A stretch of DNA of 64,000 nucleotides, from the NCBI RefSeq assembly GCF_001747095.1, contig NZ_MDGP01000001.1, positions 1,471,001 to 1,535,000 on the forward strand, written 5' to 3'. Source of the DNA: Roseivirga sp. 4D4. GTDB taxonomy: Bacteria > Bacteroidota > Bacteroidia > Cytophagales > Cyclobacteriaceae. The translations under genes and the position numbers were made by a program. Every line of letters begins with the position of its first letter. Within the stretch, counting starts at the first letter, position 1. Below the pieces are notes generated by a model that had not been told where the DNA came from, searched no databases, and saw only the letters and a list, made by a program, of their open reading frames with translations. This document shows positions 1 to 6,912 of this stretch, piece by piece.

Positions 1-537
1 CCGTTCGAAGCCAGCTACGTGCAAAACAAATTACTGCCCAACCTCGGTTTCTTGAATGAAAGAGATAGATTGGTGGTAATGGCAATTGCCGACACGGGTG
101 CTAGAATTTCAGAGGTTTTTGGTCTCCGACCCGAGGACATTAGATTAGAAGAAGACATTCCTTTTATCTGGATAAGGGCTAGAAAAGGTTATGAATTAAA
201 AACTGAGAGTTCCGAACGTAAAATTCCATTAGTAGGAACAGCGCTTCAAGCTTTCTCCAACTCACCAGGTGGATTTAATCACTCTGGAAACCCGGACTCA
301 TTCTCTGGGAACGTTAACAAGCGACTTTCAAATCATGGGCTTAGACCGACACCACAACATTCTATTTATTCTCTTAGGCACACATTCAAAGACCGTTTAA
401 GAGATATTGAGGCTCCTGAGGAGATAATAGATGACCTTATGGGGCATAAAAAGAGTGGCCCTAAATATGGAAGGGGACACAGACTTGAAACAAAACTCAA
501 ATGGTTGGAAAAAATCGCTTACCGAACCGAGAGTTAG
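1..537 (+). CDS. Tyrosine site-specific recombinase, C-terminal catalytic part (5' end outside window)
   Basis: The reading frame is open to the left edge, so only the catalytic domain is visible. Catalytic residues can be placed in order: Arg in the TGARISEVFGL motif, Lys in the beta-hairpin before SSERKIPL, the H..YSLRHTF box, LMGHKK, and the Tyr in GPKYGRG. This is the order of a phage-type integrase (strand cleavage through a 3'-phosphotyrosine). The spacing and the C-terminal helix resemble proteobacterial phage/island integrases more than the Bacteroidetes integrase at 4344-5570, so it probably belongs to a different or nested element. A GTG at 19 could start a short form, but it has no N-terminal domain and is unlikely to be the true start. 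Family call is firm; element assignment is inference. Confidence 0.85.
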   Translation, partial: PFEASYVQNKLLPNLGFLNERDRLVVMAIADTGARISEVFGLRPEDIRLEEDIPFIWIRARKGYELKTESSERKIPLVGTALQAFSNSPGGFNHSGNPDSFSGNVNKRLSNHGLRPTPQHSIYSLRHTFKDRLRDIEAPEEIIDDLMGHKKSGPKYGRGHRLETKLKWLEKIAYRTES

Positions 538-543
538 AAAAGA

Positions 544-1308
544 TTATAGTAAATTCGGATCATCCCATTCATCACATCCGGTTAAACGAATGAAGTCTGA
601 ATCTGGATATTTCATCACTCTTTTTATAAAACAACTATCGAGGTTGTTTGTCGCATAACCTTCGTGGTCTATACATTCTTTCATATCATAATCTCTATTT
701 TTCAAGAAATTGCGAACTACTTTCATAGCTAAAAAACTATGCTGATTTAAAATGGAAATCGGAACCTCAGCTTCTATCAAGCAGGGTGTTCCGATGGCAC
801 TAAGAACAATACCTGTCTCAGGATCACTCTCATGAGAGTTATAGAGTGCTTCTCCGCCCCAAGATCTAAAGAAACGCTTTATTCCACTTTCTCCTGCTAG
901 CTGTGGTTCAAAAAAACAAAACCATAGCATGTGGGAGCGATATTCTTCATTAGCCTGATTTTCATTCTTAAGTCGATGGCCTATGTGTTCTGATATTTTT
1001 CCTTCTAAAAGGAGCTGATTTATCCGCGCAGATAATGTGTCTTTATTTTGAAGAGACATGCCTTCACTAAGTATTCCATCGATTTCAACATCAGTTAATC
1101 TCGTACAATGGTATCCATGTAACGCATGATTATTTAAAACATCCCTTAACCCATAAATTGCTGAATCATATTCCCATGTCTGCACCTTTTGAAAAGCATG
1201 TTTGGTATCCCTGAATTCCCAAGAAGCAAACAGTTGGAGGTTCCTTTCAAGGTAGCTCTTTAAACTAGCAGGCCATGTTTCTTCAGAATGTAAGGTTATC
1301 ATTTGCAT
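544..1308 (-). CDS. Conserved hypothetical protein, possible ADP-ribosyltransferase-like fold
   Basis: This is a 254-aa protein without signal peptide or membrane segment. I do not recognise a named family with certainty. Two motifs stand out. GYHCTRLTDVEIDGILSEGM (around residue 65-85) resembles the Y-H-x-T strand plus helix that opens DarT-like and RNA 2'-phosphotransferase-like ART folds. RFFRSWGGEALYNSHE (around 145-160) contains a glutamate that could be the distal ART catalytic residue. The assignment is therefore tentative. The gene converges on the truncated recombinase with only 6 bases between stops and is divergent from the HEPN gene at 1591, so it looks like island cargo. An ordinary enzyme of unknown function is the alternative. 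Confidence 0.6.
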   Translation of the reverse strand: MQMITLHSEETWPASLKSYLERNLQLFASWEFRDTKHAFQKVQTWEYDSAIYGLRDVLNNHALHGYHCTRLTDVEIDGILSEGMSLQNKDTLSARINQLLLEGKISEHIGHRLKNENQANEEYRSHMLWFCFFEPQLAGESGIKRFFRSWGGEALYNSHESDPETGIVLSAIGTPCLIEAEVPISILNQHSFLAMKVVRNFLKNRDYDMKECIDHEGYATNNLDSCFIKRVMKYPDSDFIRLTGCDEWDDPNLL

Positions 1309-1381
1309 TATTAATTTCTCTAAGACAAACCTAAAACAACTTATATAAGAAATTCACATTGGATGATTAGCAACGTTAATC

Positions 1382-1560
1382 TCAAAAAAACCTACCCTTC
1401 GCTTCGCTTGACTGCCAGGGCTTCGCTTGCGACTTTTGAAAGCTTAAGGCTTTCAAGCCACCACCTGGCAGCCGCTGCGCCCACCTATGAAGGCTGTTTA
1501 AGAGAGAAGTCCAAGTCATTCTTATGTGTTTTATGATCATGTATTTTAAAACAGCCTTTA
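1382..1560. repeat. Structured divergent intergenic region with nested inverted repeats
   Basis: Between the divergent genes at 1308 and 1591 the sequence is unusually structured. CTGCCAGG (1412-1419) pairs with CCTGGCAG (1464-1471). Inside it TTGAAAGC (1436-1443) pairs with GCTTTCAA (1449-1456). A second pair follows: AAGGCTGTTT (1490-1499) with AAACAGCCTT (1549-1558). GCTTCGCTTG is directly repeated at 1401-1410 and 1420-1429. The block is more GC-rich than its neighbours. It could be a structured RNA, a recombination hairpin or a remnant mobile element; no coding function is supported. Confidence 0.55.
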
Positions 1561-1590
1561 TAACGCTGAGTTCATTCATAAAAACTATAA

Positions 1591-3399
1591 ATGGATAGTC
1601 CTATATTAGTCTGTATGTCTCCAAGAAGAAAACTAATTGACTTAAAAAGTTATGGTCAGACGGGAAAAGACCTTGATGCATTTCGTGTTGAATTATCGTT
1701 AAGATTAATGCCGTTAATCTTCTCTTTTGAATCAATTAAAGAACTCCAGTATGAGGCTCTTAAACATATCAAGCCTATAAATAAGTCTTTACAGAACAAT
1801 CCGTCATCTATTCATAAGGGCATTACAAAAGTTGTCGATCATTTTTTTGGAAACCGTAAAAAGGTACAGGTACATCGCATAAACTCGGATGGAACCATGA
1901 CACCTGTAGGTAAGAAGCATGATGAACAAGAGGACTCTGAGGAAATGTTTCAAAGATGGGTATCTGGCTTCAGCCAAATCCCCAATCACCATCTGAATTA
2001 CCTAAAACCACAAGTAGAAGAAGATTTAAAGGAGATCAACAAGCTGATCAAATTTTATGAAGGTCTGGAGGAAGTCAAAGACTTCCTTGTCACCCGTAAA
2101 GTCAGACCATTTCATGATACTAGAACCATACTTGATTTCTACTCTAGATGCCAAGAAGAACGCCAGAAGATTTTGGACTATTACCTTGAAGGGGTTTATG
2201 AAAGAGCCATCGCAAAATCAAGAGCACATATCTTCCCAGGTCTTGGGTTGCAGTCTTTAGATTTTTGGAAAGATTACCCATATGAATTGGGACGTCATCC
2301 ATATGGAAGAGCTTTGGATTATAGAGAAATTGACCATGTATCTCACAGGTTATCAGAAGTTCCGGTTCGTTTTAATGGAGAACTGAAAATATTATATCAG
2401 GAGAATAAAGAGCAATTTTATAAAGAGTATTTCAAACTGAGGCCTTTGGAGAAAATCTTTGAGGGCATGTGCTCAAACTTTGAATACCTTCCGATGACAA
2501 ACAACAGAAGCCATATTTTTGAGGAGCTCCGAGCAGTATTCAAGAAAAAGCAATGGCTCGCTTTTTATGCATTGGCATTACCACAGGTAGAGGGGGTTTT
2601 TGCTGAAATGGTTAAAAGTGCTAATCCAAGATCAGGCGTCATTACTAAGGCGCTCTCTGATAAAGTCAGGTCAGTTAGACCAGATTACGAATTGAGCGAT
2701 GTGTACTTTGATTATTATGAATACGAGCTGCCTAAGCAACGGAATTCATTCTCTCATACGGGAGTTGTTCAAAATGCCAAATTAAAGGCTTATGACACCC
2801 TTATTGATTTGGAACATATCTTATCTGTTTATGCTTCATTAGAGAATCCACTGGTAGCAATTCATAAAACCCTTAGAAACAGAAACTTGAAGGATTTCAC
2901 AGATTTTAAGGGCTTTGCCAAGTACTTCAATCTACTAAATGCACTTCCTAAAGAACATAAATCAAAACCTGATTTGAAGATTGCACTAGATAATTTCAAT
3001 CAAAATTTTTTGAGAGAGGCATGCTCAATTGAAGGAATTGTTCGAAATGCTGAGGCAAATATTGACTTTGGTTTTTCCGATCTATGGTCTAGATGTAAAT
3101 CTTCAATTCCAGAGTTTCAAAATATTGTTAGTTGGAGAGCCATTAATAAACCGAAACTTCAAAAACTCTTACTTGAAGAAAAGTTTAAAGAAAATTCCAA
3201 AGATTTCTTTCAGTTCAATGACGAAGAAGTATCAATAGCAATATCGATGAAGATATTCTTTTATGGAGTTGAAAATCACATCTACAAAGGACACAGGCCA
3301 GACGAATTAAAGAGAGCTTTTCAAACCTGGGAGGACAACAAGTCATTTGTCAAATGGCTCATAGATTTCAAGAGTCTCATTCCTGAATTATTAGATTAA
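1591..3399 (+). CDS. Large hypothetical protein with a HEPN RNase-type Rx4H motif
   Basis: A 602-aa soluble, mostly helical, charged protein with no signal peptide. No complete family is recognised. In the middle, residues 384-389 read RNSFSH, i.e. Arg-Asn-x3-His. This is the Rx4-6H signature of HEPN ribonucleases, where the polar residue after Arg is typical. Helical segments flank it (EGVFAEMVKSANP before, KLKAYDTLIDLEHILSVYA after), which fits a HEPN four-helix bundle. HEPN proteins commonly act as tRNA/mRNA-cleaving effectors in toxin-antitoxin and phage-defence systems. Here the gene sits alone between two recombinases in an island. ATG at 1591 is used; ATG at 1615 is an alternative. A hairpin follows the stop. 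Function as an abortive-infection nuclease is inference. Confidence 0.6.
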   Translation: MDSPILVCMSPRRKLIDLKSYGQTGKDLDAFRVELSLRLMPLIFSFESIKELQYEALKHIKPINKSLQNNPSSIHKGITKVVDHFFGNRKKVQVHRINSDGTMTPVGKKHDEQEDSEEMFQRWVSGFSQIPNHHLNYLKPQVEEDLKEINKLIKFYEGLEEVKDFLVTRKVRPFHDTRTILDFYSRCQEERQKILDYYLEGVYERAIAKSRAHIFPGLGLQSLDFWKDYPYELGRHPYGRALDYREIDHVSHRLSEVPVRFNGELKILYQENKEQFYKEYFKLRPLEKIFEGMCSNFEYLPMTNNRSHIFEELRAVFKKKQWLAFYALALPQVEGVFAEMVKSANPRSGVITKALSDKVRSVRPDYELSDVYFDYYEYELPKQRNSFSHTGVVQNAKLKAYDTLIDLEHILSVYASLENPLVAIHKTLRNRNLKDFTDFKGFAKYFNLLNALPKEHKSKPDLKIALDNFNQNFLREACSIEGIVRNAEANIDFGFSDLWSRCKSSIPEFQNIVSWRAINKPKLQKLLLEEKFKENSKDFFQFNDEEVSIAISMKIFFYGVENHIYKGHRPDELKRAFQTWEDNKSFVKWLIDFKSLIPELLD

Positions 3400-3402
3400 C
3401 TC

Positions 3403-3419
3403 AATGTTTTTGAAACATT
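3403..3419 (+). terminator. Weak hairpin after the HEPN gene
   Basis: AATGTTT and AAACATT form a 7-bp stem with a TTG loop, four bases after the stop codon. There is no strong U-tract, so termination would be inefficient. Confidence 0.3.
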
Positions 3420-3475
3420 AAGATAGCGTATTGCCGATGATGTGGCTTGAACAACAAGCATTAAGTTAGTCTTTT

Positions 3476-3483
3476 TACCTTTG
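3476..3483 (+). promoter_or_regulatory. Candidate Bacteroidetes -7 promoter element (TACCTTTG)
   Basis: The sequence matches the TAnnTTTG consensus exactly and ends 23 bases before the preferred ATG of the acetyltransferase at 3507. No well-spaced -33 TTTG is visible, so the call rests on one element. Confidence 0.4.
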
Positions 3484-3506
3484 TCATTAATTCATCAACT
3501 TTGACT

Positions 3507-4340
3507 ATGGTCAGGTACGAACCATTCAACAACACAGACGATTTCTTTGAGCAAAATGGAGCTGTAATCGAACAAAATTACTTTGTCTTTCATAACCCCT
3601 TGAGGTTAATGTTTACAGAAGGCATTGATGTTTTTCGATTGTATAACTTAATTGGCGATGAAGGATCACATGCCTACTGTATTTGGTTATCGGGAAACTA
3701 TTACATTGTTAGTTTTGGCTGGAGTGAAGAAATTATAGAAGCTTTGAATGAGCAAATAGAGATAGCTCAATTTAGGAACTTCGTCTTTACTGGTCATAAG
3801 GATTTACTTCTAAGTTTTTTAGAGGTGAATAATGCAGAGTACAGGGTTCTTAAGGACAGAATTATATATGAATGCTTGGAACCAAACGCACTTGATAACC
3901 TACCTGGTAATTTAGTCCTTGCATCTCCTGAAGACCTTGATGAGCTCGGAACCATGAGCTTTGAATACCATCAGGCAGAATATGAGGAAGAGGCCTTCCG
4001 TGATGAAATGTATATGAGAGAACTTGTTGAAGCTGGAATCGAGAATGGGAATATCTATAAGCTTGTCGAGGGTGGTGTGATTTATTCTATGGCACAAGTT
4101 ATCTACAACGAGCCTGGGCCACCACTAATCGGTATGCTTTTTACAAAACCTGATTTCAGAGGGCAAGGCCATGCAACCTCTTTAGTTCATAAGCTTACCA
4201 GTACATTAATAGATGGTGGGAGTGAAAAGTGTGGGCTTATGTCAGATGCGGTCAATGAAGCATCAAATAGAGTATTCGTAAAGGTTGGCTACGTACCTAT
4301 CTATAATCAGCTATCGGTTTCAATAAACGAAGGTCAGTAA
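3507..4340 (+). CDS. GNAT-family N-acetyltransferase
   Basis: The C-terminal ~110 residues carry the GNAT acetyl-CoA binding motif A, FRGQGHATSLVHKLT (R-x-x-G-x-A), preceded by a beta strand (GMLFTKPD) and followed by the helix/strand NEASNRVFVKVGYVPIY, as in the family. The N-terminal ~130 residues form a second, degenerate acetyltransferase-like or accessory domain. Substrate is unknown. The ATG at 3507 is preferred over an upstream in-frame TTG at 3501. The gene is the third cargo gene of the island and converges on the integrase with only 3 bases between stops. Alternatives such as an antibiotic-modifying enzyme or a tRNA-acetylating toxin cannot be separated on sequence alone. Confidence 0.8.
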   Translation: MVRYEPFNNTDDFFEQNGAVIEQNYFVFHNPLRLMFTEGIDVFRLYNLIGDEGSHAYCIWLSGNYYIVSFGWSEEIIEALNEQIEIAQFRNFVFTGHKDLLLSFLEVNNAEYRVLKDRIIYECLEPNALDNLPGNLVLASPEDLDELGTMSFEYHQAEYEEEAFRDEMYMRELVEAGIENGNIYKLVEGGVIYSMAQVIYNEPGPPLIGMLFTKPDFRGQGHATSLVHKLTSTLIDGGSEKCGLMSDAVNEASNRVFVKVGYVPIYNQLSVSINEGQ

Positions 4341-4343
4341 TCC

Positions 4344-5570
4344 TCATCCAAACAAGGCATTATCCGCATCATCAACAACGGAGTTTTCAAAAGACTTCAA
4401 ATAGTCCTCAGTAATGGCAACATTGGTATGACCTAGAGATTCTTTAATAACCTCAGTTGACATGCCATGCATTTTAAGCCCCGTGGCGTAAGTATGTCTT
4501 GCAACATAGGTACTAAGCTTCACATCAAGCTCCAGATGCTTAGAAATCGTCTTTAGTGCCTTATTGAAATAATTCAGCCCATTCTTAATTTCTGTAAAAG
4601 TCTGTGAAGGATTGTTTGGGGTTTTGACAATCGGGAAAAGATAATCGCTTCTCTTTTTTCCTTCACTGTACAAGTCTATTATGGCCTGAGCTTTGGGGTG
4701 TATCTGAATTGTAAACTCACCACCAGTTTTCTGCCTTGTATAAAAAATTCGTCCGTTGACGATGTTTTCCAGTTTGATACTAGCCATATCAATGAAGTTC
4801 ATGCCTCGTGTATAGAAACTAAACAGGAAATAATTCTTACTATTCCACAGGCGCGTATGTGGTTCAGGCTCATATGCCTCAATCATGCTTATTACATCAA
4901 GAGTAACAGCACGCTTCCTGGTCTTATTGCTTGGTATTTTATACTTGTCGAAAGGGTAATTGTCCTTGCTTACCAAGCCCTCATTCACTGCCTGATTGTA
5001 GGCACTTCTAAAAGTCCTGAGATATACAGAAATGGTGTTCTCTTTACTACCACGTTTAAGGAAAAATCTCTCGAAGTCTTTTAAGGTTTTGTAAGTGATC
5101 TGCTGGAAAAGAAGGTCTTTACCATTTCTGAAATTCTTCCAGGCATTGAGCGAGTCCTTATAGATTCTGGCATTACCGAATTTGCCAACTGCCTTAAGAT
5201 TGTCAATGATGGTTTCCATGAATTGAAAAACAGTAACATCACCGTTTTCTTCACCTTCATTTAGGATAGCTTTCTTAATGTCCGTCATCGTCATGCCACG
5301 AACGGAGCCATCTTCTTCAAGCTTGGAGATTACAGTATAAACATTCTTGACCGCATCCTTAACCTGATTGTTAAACCTAGTCACGTTATCTACGGCTTTT
5401 GAGGCTGTTTTTAAGCCCTGATTTTTTTGATCGAAATCCTTTTCCTGAAATGTGTAGCCTAAAGGGATATATGCAATCTTACGATTGTAGGTCACTCGGA
5501 TTACTAAAGGATAGGAGCCATCTTGCTTTTGACGAACCTTATTTAGAAGTACTTTTGTAGTGAGACTCAA
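4344..5570 (-). CDS. Bacteroidetes-type tyrosine recombinase/integrase of the tRNA-Asp island
   Basis: A full-length 408-aa integrase. Residues 1-110 are the arm-type DNA-binding domain (KVRQKQDGSYPLVIRVTYNR), ~115-210 the SAM-like core-binding domain, and ~220-400 the catalytic domain. Catalytic residues are Arg255 (SFYTRGMNF), Lys281, Arg358 (STYVARHTYAT, where the usual His three residues before the Arg is replaced by Tyr), His381 (SLGHTN) and nucleophile Tyr390 (EDYLKSF). It is transcribed away from the tRNA-Asp fragment at 5711. That is the usual position of an island integrase next to its attachment site. AT-rich TTTATAAA repeats and CCAACTT repeats lie between gene and att site and are plausible promoter or arm-binding sites. 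It very likely catalyses integration and excision of the element to the left. Confidence 0.93.
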   Translation of the reverse strand: MSLTTKVLLNKVRQKQDGSYPLVIRVTYNRKIAYIPLGYTFQEKDFDQKNQGLKTASKAVDNVTRFNNQVKDAVKNVYTVISKLEEDGSVRGMTMTDIKKAILNEGEENGDVTVFQFMETIIDNLKAVGKFGNARIYKDSLNAWKNFRNGKDLLFQQITYKTLKDFERFFLKRGSKENTISVYLRTFRSAYNQAVNEGLVSKDNYPFDKYKIPSNKTRKRAVTLDVISMIEAYEPEPHTRLWNSKNYFLFSFYTRGMNFIDMASIKLENIVNGRIFYTRQKTGGEFTIQIHPKAQAIIDLYSEGKKRSDYLFPIVKTPNNPSQTFTEIKNGLNYFNKALKTISKHLELDVKLSTYVARHTYATGLKMHGMSTEVIKESLGHTNVAITEDYLKSFENSVVDDADNALFG

Positions 5571-5581
5571 TGCTTTACGTG

Positions 5582-5608
5582 TTTATAAATTTATAAACTA
5601 TTTATAAA
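5582..5608. promoter_or_regulatory. Triple TTTATAAA repeat upstream of integrase
   Basis: The 8-bp palindrome TTTATAAA occurs three times (5582-5589, 5590-5597, 5601-5608), immediately before the integrase start at 5570. It may be an operator, a promoter region or arm-type recombinase sites. Confidence 0.5.
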
Positions 5609-5668
5609 CAAATATCGCATTTTCTTGGCTCAAGTCCTAGTAAAACGAGTCTAAAATCGCCCTAAAAA

Positions 5669-5697
5669 GCCACTTTAAGCCAACTTCAACCAACTTG
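5669..5697. repeat. CCAACTT direct repeats next to the att site
   Basis: CCAACTT occurs at 5680-5686 and 5690-5696 with a 10-base period. A weaker third copy (GCCACTTTAA) lies just before, at 5669. Helical-turn spacing beside an attachment site fits arm-type integrase or excisionase binding sites. This is inference. Confidence 0.4.
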
Positions 5698-5710
5698 TTA
5701 TATGATATCG

Positions 5711-5758
5711 CCTGCCTGTCACGCAGGAGGTCGCGGGTTCGAGTCCCGTCCGTTCCGC
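5711..5758 (+). other. Attachment site: 3' fragment of tRNA-Asp(GTC)
   Basis: The sequence starts with a perfect 5-bp anticodon stem (CCTGC/GCAGG) and loop CTGTCAC, anticodon GTC at 5718-5720. It continues through variable loop, T-arm (5733-5749, loop TTCGAGT) and the 3' acceptor strand CCGTTCC plus discriminator G (5750-5757). Nothing upstream can supply the 5' acceptor strand (GGAACGG expected) or a D-arm, so this is not a functional tRNA. A 3' tRNA end next to an integrase gene is the classic product of integration into a tRNA gene. The reconstituted tRNA-Asp should lie beyond the left edge of the window. Confidence 0.88.
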
Positions 5759-5764
5759 AATAAT

Positions 5765-5795
5765 AGCCTCGTACATTGAGTACGGGGCTTTTTTT
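5765..5795 (+). terminator. Orphaned tRNA-Asp terminator
   Basis: AGCCTCGTAC (5765-5774) pairs with GTACGGGGCT (5780-5789) and is followed by seven T. It lies seven bases past the tRNA fragment, so it is most likely the host tRNA gene's original terminator, left behind when the island inserted. Confidence 0.85.
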
Positions 5796-5811
5796 ATGGA
5801 TTTTGGCCAAA

Positions 5812-5834
5812 TGTTACCCAAATTGTTACCCAAA
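5812..5834. repeat. Tandem TGTTACCCAAA repeat outside the island junction
   Basis: Two identical 11-mers, 5812-5822 and 5824-5834, period 12, lie on the chromosomal side of the att fragment. Origin unknown. The rest of 5835-5996 shows no gene or obvious signal. Confidence 0.5.
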
Positions 5835-5996
5835 CCTTCTCTACCTGATCGCAACCTCTGGTAACTATTATCATTTCAAAAATTATCAAAAAGGCATAAT
5901 TCACCACGCCCAATATGCCTTGTTCTTTTCATGAGAAGTAAATACCTAATGGTAATAAACTCCTTCCCCGTGCATCCTTAGCCTGTATTTCAAATC

Positions 5997-6018
5997 TTTA
6001 GTAAAAGTTTTTACTAAA
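5997..6018. promoter_or_regulatory. 22-bp palindrome, probable operator of the LytTR gene
   Basis: TTTAGTAAAA (5997-6006) and TTTTACTAAA (6009-6018) are perfect 10-bp inverted arms with a 2-bp spacer, ending nine bases before the ATG at 6028. The position suggests autoregulation or repression by a dimeric regulator. Confidence 0.55.
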
Positions 6019-6027
6019 CGTTGATTT

Positions 6028-6912
6028 ATGCATACCAGAGCCTTTTCTCCTTTTCTTGCCAAAACCAAGATTTTCTCCCAATCGATAATTGCGTCATTCC
6101 TCAAGACATTCAAGTGGAAATGGGTCAGCATTGTACTGCTCGGCATCAGTTGCAATACCCTGGTCAATGTGATTTTTGATTATAAATACCAGCGCCCTCT
6201 CGTTTCTGTCAGCTTTGAAGAATATGTTAATGCCATAATAGCCTCCTGGATCTTACTTTCGACCACACGATGGGTTTCTAAAAAAGTGGAAGTCAAGTTC
6301 CCTTGGAGAGAAGGCATTACAAGGAGATTGGTAAGGCAGGTTTCCTTACAATTCTTACTGGTCATTGTATTGTTGAATGCACTTGTCATCGGAATCACCT
6401 ATTTCTTCTATGGCGGTTTCTATTCATTTGATGAGTTGATGGTCATAAACCTTAGTATGGTTACCCTTACGGTCATTTTTACCTTGATAGATACAGGAAT
6501 GGATTTCTCAAGGAACTGGGCCATTACAGGCACTAAGTCCAATCGTGATGCATCACTATCGACCAAACCTATCTATGTGACGCTGGGTAAAGTGAGACAC
6601 CTCATCAAGCAGGAAAGCATTCGATGTGCGGTCAGCGAATCTGGCTCCGTAATTATTATGACAGATGAAGACCGTAAATTGGTTTATCCGCATTCTCTGG
6701 ATGCACTGATGAAGAATCTGGATGATCAGAACTTCTTTAGAGCTAACCGCCAAACGATCTTGAGTCATAAGATTGTAAAAAGCATCAAGGCACTCGATCA
6801 TGGTAAAATTGAAGCCAGCCTCTCTCCTTCCTGTAGAAGCATTGAGACCATAACCATAAGCAGAACCCGTGCCTCAGCCTTTAGGAGTTGGCTAAAATCC
6901 AAAACTGTCTAA
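6028..6912 (+). CDS. Membrane-anchored LytTR-family transcriptional regulator
   Basis: A 294-aa protein. The N-terminal half has about four membrane segments (around residues 33-51, 67-83, 109-130 and 137-157). The C-terminal ~100 residues are a LytTR DNA-binding domain, recognisable from FFRANRQTILSHKIVKSI, the basic/polar beta strands after it, and the closing TISRTRASAFRSWL. No receiver domain is present, so signal input is presumably through the membrane region rather than by phosphorylation. This is common for stand-alone LytTR regulators of Bacteroidetes. A perfect-arm palindrome directly upstream may be its own operator. The stop overlaps the stop of the convergent acyltransferase gene. 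The regulated genes are not evident. Confidence 0.85.
   Translation: MHTRAFSPFLAKTKIFSQSIIASFLKTFKWKWVSIVLLGISCNTLVNVIFDYKYQRPLVSVSFEEYVNAIIASWILLSTTRWVSKKVEVKFPWREGITRRLVRQVSLQFLLVIVLLNALVIGITYFFYGGFYSFDELMVINLSMVTLTVIFTLIDTGMDFSRNWAITGTKSNRDASLSTKPIYVTLGKVRHLIKQESIRCAVSESGSVIIMTDEDRKLVYPHSLDALMKNLDDQNFFRANRQTILSHKIVKSIKALDHGKIEASLSPSCRSIETITISRTRASAFRSWLKSKTV

Noticed and set aside
1382..1579. 65-codon minus-strand frame in the structured spacer
   Set aside because: It simply reads across inverted repeats, has odd composition and no protein-like features.
4698..5084. 128-codon plus-strand frame inside the integrase
   Set aside because: Antisense shadow of the integrase catalytic domain.
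5701..5758. A complete tRNA-Asp gene
   Set aside because: The anticodon and T-arms are right, but no 5' acceptor strand or D-arm exists upstream; it is a 3' fragment.
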